A stretch of 64,000 bases of DNA, taken from the NCBI GenBank assembly GCA_002840535.1, contig PHBH01000033.1, forward strand, positions 1-64,000, in the 5' to 3' direction. A program made the translations under genes and the position numbers. The DNA is from Deltaproteobacteria bacterium HGW-Deltaproteobacteria-15 (GTDB lineage: Bacteria; Desulfobacterota; DSM-4660; Desulfatiglandales; HGW-15). This document shows positions 61,605 through 64,000 of this stretch, piece after piece; the stretch's first letter is position 1, and every line of letters starts with the position of its first letter. A model generated the notes under the pieces. That model ran no database searches and was not told the origin of the DNA. It was given only the letters and a program-made list of their open reading frames with translations.

Positions 61605-61624
61605 ATGCCCGCCTGCGCGGGCAT
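61605..61624. repeat. Perfect short palindrome between the TAXI binding-protein and DUF1850 genes
   Basis: ATGCCCGC-CTGC-GCGGGCAT forms an 8-bp stem with a four-base loop in the 154-base gap between the two genes, where an mRNA-stabilising hairpin behind the highly expressed binding-protein gene would be expected. No T run follows on the minus strand. Confidence 0.5.
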
Positions 61625-61732
61625 GACAGGATGCAAAACAGGGTGGAGACAAAAGACCCAGCGGGATCGTGCTCAAGCCTCCCCAATAAAGGTTTCAAGA
61701 AAGCGCGTGCCGGTTTAATACAAAGTTAGAGC

Positions 61733-62701
61733 CTATTTCATCACGCCTTTTTCCTTGAAGTACTTCTGGGACCCGGAATGCCAGGGAATCGGCATTCCTT
61801 TCACGGCATTTTGCAGGGTTATGCCCTTGAACTGGGCGTGGATCTTGTCCAATTCATCCTTGTGTTCAAAGACCGACTTCAGGATGTCGTAAGCGAGTTG
61901 ATCCTGCATATCCTGATGAACCACGAAGAGGCCCATCCATGCGAGGGTGTGGTGAGGGTTGGACTGATTTTTGTAGGTTGCCGCGGGAATCGTTGTAGGG
62001 AAATAGGCCGGGAATTCCTTGTTGATTTTCTGGGCCACATCAGGTTCGATATCCAGGAAACGGATGTCACGCTGGGTGGCCAGGTCCATAAGAGCAGGGG
62101 CCGGAGTTCCCAATGTCGTGATGACCGCATCGATGTTGCCGTCCTTGATGGCTTCCGCACTCTCGGTCGCCGAGAGGAATTGCTCATCGATGTCGTCATA
62201 GGTAAGGCCATACACCTTCAGCACATACCTCGCCATGGCCTCGGTTCCGCTCCCGGGCGCCCCGACAGCCACCTTCTTGCCTTTGAGGTCCTTGATGGTC
62301 TTGATCGGGCCCCCTGCCAGGGAGAAAAACTGGATGTCGATGGGGTAGGTGGACATCAACCCTCGAAGCTCCTTTACCGGTTTTCCGGCAAACGCCTCCA
62401 ACCCTTTGTAGGCCTGAAACGCCGTGTCGGGCATGGAGAGGGACAATGCATCCTGCTTCTTCAATATGGCGCGGATGTTTTCGATGGATGCACCCGAAGG
62501 ATGGGCCATGGCCTGGTACCCTTTGACATACTTGTTGATCATTGAAGCCACGCCGCCCCCGAGAGGATACCATGTCCCTCCGGTAGAGGCTGTGCCGATC
62601 GCCAACCGTACGTCCGCAGCTTGGGACATCTGGACCGACCCAAGAACCAGGAGACAAGCAAACACCAATGCCGACCAACTGCATTCCCGAAATCTCTTCA
62701 T
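61733..62701 (-). CDS. TAXI-family TRAP solute-binding protein
   Basis: The 322-residue protein has a signal peptide (CSWSALVFACLLVLGSVQMSQA) and the TAXI signature TASTGGTWYPLGGGVASMINKY, where the TAXI tetrapeptide is replaced by GTAST. Further family features are LSLSMPDTAFQAYKG, DLKGKKVAVGAPGSGTEAMARYVLKVYGL, IDAVITTLGTPAPALMDLA and LAYDILKSVFEHKDEL. It captures a carboxylate such as a dicarboxylate or glutamate for the fused permease. AAAGGAGGGATGT precedes the ATG. An acyl-CoA synthetase gene lies 164 bases upstream on the same strand. Confidence 0.9.
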   Translation of the reverse strand: MKRFRECSWSALVFACLLVLGSVQMSQAADVRLAIGTASTGGTWYPLGGGVASMINKYVKGYQAMAHPSGASIENIRAILKKQDALSLSMPDTAFQAYKGLEAFAGKPVKELRGLMSTYPIDIQFFSLAGGPIKTIKDLKGKKVAVGAPGSGTEAMARYVLKVYGLTYDDIDEQFLSATESAEAIKDGNIDAVITTLGTPAPALMDLATQRDIRFLDIEPDVAQKINKEFPAYFPTTIPAATYKNQSNPHHTLAWMGLFVVHQDMQDQLAYDILKSVFEHKDELDKIHAQFKGITLQNAVKGMPIPWHSGSQKYFKEKGVMK

Positions 62702-62865
62702 ACATCCCTCCTTTGTCCATGTTGGTTGTACTCACAAGGGCGCGTCCCGTGGACCCGCCCGGGATCAGCAATGGGTTGGCATCTCAGCGTCCAAGAGAGC
62801 GGTTTGCAATAGGCGCCGGTCCGGGGATGGTCTTCAAGGAAGGCAGCGTCTTCTTGCCTTACGCT

Positions 62866-64000
62866 CTACTCACCTGCAGCTTCGGGCTCTTCGCGCAACC
62901 GCTGCTTCAGCACTTTTCCTGAGGCATTCCGGGGGAGGTCATCCATGAACACGACCTTCCGCGGCTTCTTGTAACCGGCCAGATGGATTTTGCAGTACTC
63001 AATCACTTCCCGGCCGGTAAGGGCGGCTCCCTTCTTGAGAACAACGGCCGCTTTGACCGATTCGCCCCAGAGTTCATCCGGCTCCCCCACCACCGCTGCA
63101 TCCGCTATCGCCGGATGGCAGAGCAGGACTTCCTCGATTTCCCTCGGATAGATGTTCTCGCCCCCGCTTACGATCATGTCCTTTTTGCGATCCACGATGT
63201 AGAAGAACCCTTCATCGTCCATGAAGGCCAGATCGCCTGTGTGCAGCCATCCGTTCCTGATGGCTTGAGCCGTGGCCTCCGGAAGTCTGTGGTATCCCTG
63301 CATGACGTTGGGACCCTTGCACACGAGCTCCCCGACCTGGCCGGCGGGTAACGGATTGTCGAGCTCATCCACCACCATGGCCTGCAAAAACGGCAACGCC
63401 TTTCCCACGGAGCCGTGTTTGTCTTTCGATTGTTCGGCAGTAAGGATGGTAATGCAGGGGGAAGCCTCGGTGCACCCGTACACATCGTAGACCCCGCAGG
63501 TGTTCGGGAAAAACTCAAGGAGCTTCCTTTTGGTCTCCTTTGAGAGCTTGTCCGCTCCTGCCGTGCACTTGGTGATGGATGAACGATCGTAGCTCCAGGC
63601 ACGGGGGTGCTGCATGAGCAGGTGATAGAAGGCAGGGGCTCCGGATATGACGTTCACCTGTTCCCGCTGGATCACCCGAAGGAGCTCCTCCGGATCGAAC
63701 CGGCTGATCAACACGCTTTTGCCGCCGAGCGCCACCTGGATGGTGAAATGATTGTTCAATGCGGCTGTGTGGTAAAGCGGCCCCACAATGACCGAGACCT
63801 GCCCTGCCCGATCCTCCCGGCCGAGAATGGTGTTCATGAGATTCCATAGAACGTTGCCGTGAGTGATCACCGCCCCTTTGGGCCTGCCCGTGGTTCCTGA
63901 GGTGTACATGAGCTGGCACTGATCGGATTCGCTTATACCGGGATCCGGAGGCCGGGGGTTTCCCCGGGCAAGGAAATCCTCATAATCCAATACGCCCGCA
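62866..64000 (-). CDS. Acyl-CoA synthetase / AMP-forming ligase (C-terminal part, truncated by the window end)
   Basis: The open frame runs off the end of the window, so the N-terminus is missing. The visible 377 residues contain the AMP-binding P-loop YTSGTTGRPKGAVITH, the A5-type motif YDVYGCTEASP, GWLHTGDLAFMDDEGFFYIVDRKKDMI (A7-A8), and the C-terminal domain ending in PRNASGKVLKQRLRE with the catalytic Lys (A10). This is a fatty- or aryl-acid CoA ligase; which acid cannot be told. It may supply the CoA ester of the acid imported by the TAXI-TRAP system next to it. Confidence 0.92.
   Translation of the reverse strand, partial: AGVLDYEDFLARGNPRPPDPGISESDQCQLMYTSGTTGRPKGAVITHGNVLWNLMNTILGREDRAGQVSVIVGPLYHTAALNNHFTIQVALGGKSVLISRFDPEELLRVIQREQVNVISGAPAFYHLLMQHPRAWSYDRSSITKCTAGADKLSKETKRKLLEFFPNTCGVYDVYGCTEASPCITILTAEQSKDKHGSVGKALPFLQAMVVDELDNPLPAGQVGELVCKGPNVMQGYHRLPEATAQAIRNGWLHTGDLAFMDDEGFFYIVDRKKDMIVSGGENIYPREIEEVLLCHPAIADAAVVGEPDELWGESVKAAVVLKKGAALTGREVIEYCKIHLAGYKKPRKVVFMDDLPRNASGKVLKQRLREEPEAAGE

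Overview
The window looks like the chromosome of a strictly anaerobic deltaproteobacterium (Desulfobacterota, syntrophic or sulfate-reducer type). The evidence is a Tat-exported periplasmic-type [NiFe] hydrogenase with its own protease, HypC and HypD; a hybrid-cluster protein with the short cysteine spacing of strict anaerobes; a rubrerythrin-like protein; an octaheme cytochrome c; two different TRAP transporters (C4-dicarboxylate type and TAXI type); and many NtrC-type two-component systems. The sequence is moderately GC-rich. I see no rRNA, tRNA, CRISPR array, prophage or intact transposase.

Layout. 1-2.1 kb: a decayed vanadium-haloperoxidase-like gene and a HEPN/MNT toxin-antitoxin-like pair. 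2.4-8 kb: a PBP-like sensor protein, a dihydrolipoamide-dehydrogenase-like flavoprotein and a DctPQM TRAP operon, all on the minus strand. 8.3-12.6 kb: an SBF-like transporter, a small coiled-coil protein, and a two-gene module of a MoxR-type AAA+ ATPase and an unrecognised 605-residue protein. 13-15 kb: a thioredoxin-reductase fusion and a glutaredoxin. 15.5-22.4 kb: a PstS-like protein, the hydrogenase operon, a rubrerythrin-like protein and a HEAT-type protein. 22.7-31 kb: the octaheme cytochrome, FtsH, a CbpM/MerR-like protein, DnaJ and two histidine kinases. 31.2-35.4 kb: UspA, a 2x[4Fe-4S] protein, a zinc-ribbon HD protein and Hcp. 35.5-39.7 kb: CopA, CopZ and AsnA. 40-50.3 kb: a ZraP/ZraS/ZraR-like envelope metal-stress locus, a second NtrC-type two-component system, a GAF-type histidine kinase and a FIST sensor. 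50.6-58 kb: an orphan MreB, a radical SAM protein, IHF-alpha, an adenylate cyclase, RlpA and GAPDH. 58-64 kb: BirA at the end of a TAXI-TRAP operon, and an acyl-CoA synthetase that runs off the window.

The most unusual layer is between the genes. Many intergenic gaps hold short words of 7-14 bp repeated with small changes, often beginning exactly at the stop codon of the preceding gene and often present as inverted pairs. Some are combined with MITE-like elements that have clear terminal inverted repeats. One 91-92 bp composite repeat occurs as two nearly identical inverted copies that bracket the whole zraPSR-like locus. Another element brackets the [4Fe-4S] gene next to hcp.

Regulation that can be read directly includes a Crp/FNR-type palindrome placed exactly for class II activation upstream of hcp, a sigma-54 promoter with an upstream palindrome for the ZraP-like gene, and good sigma-70 promoters for uspA, copZ and gap.
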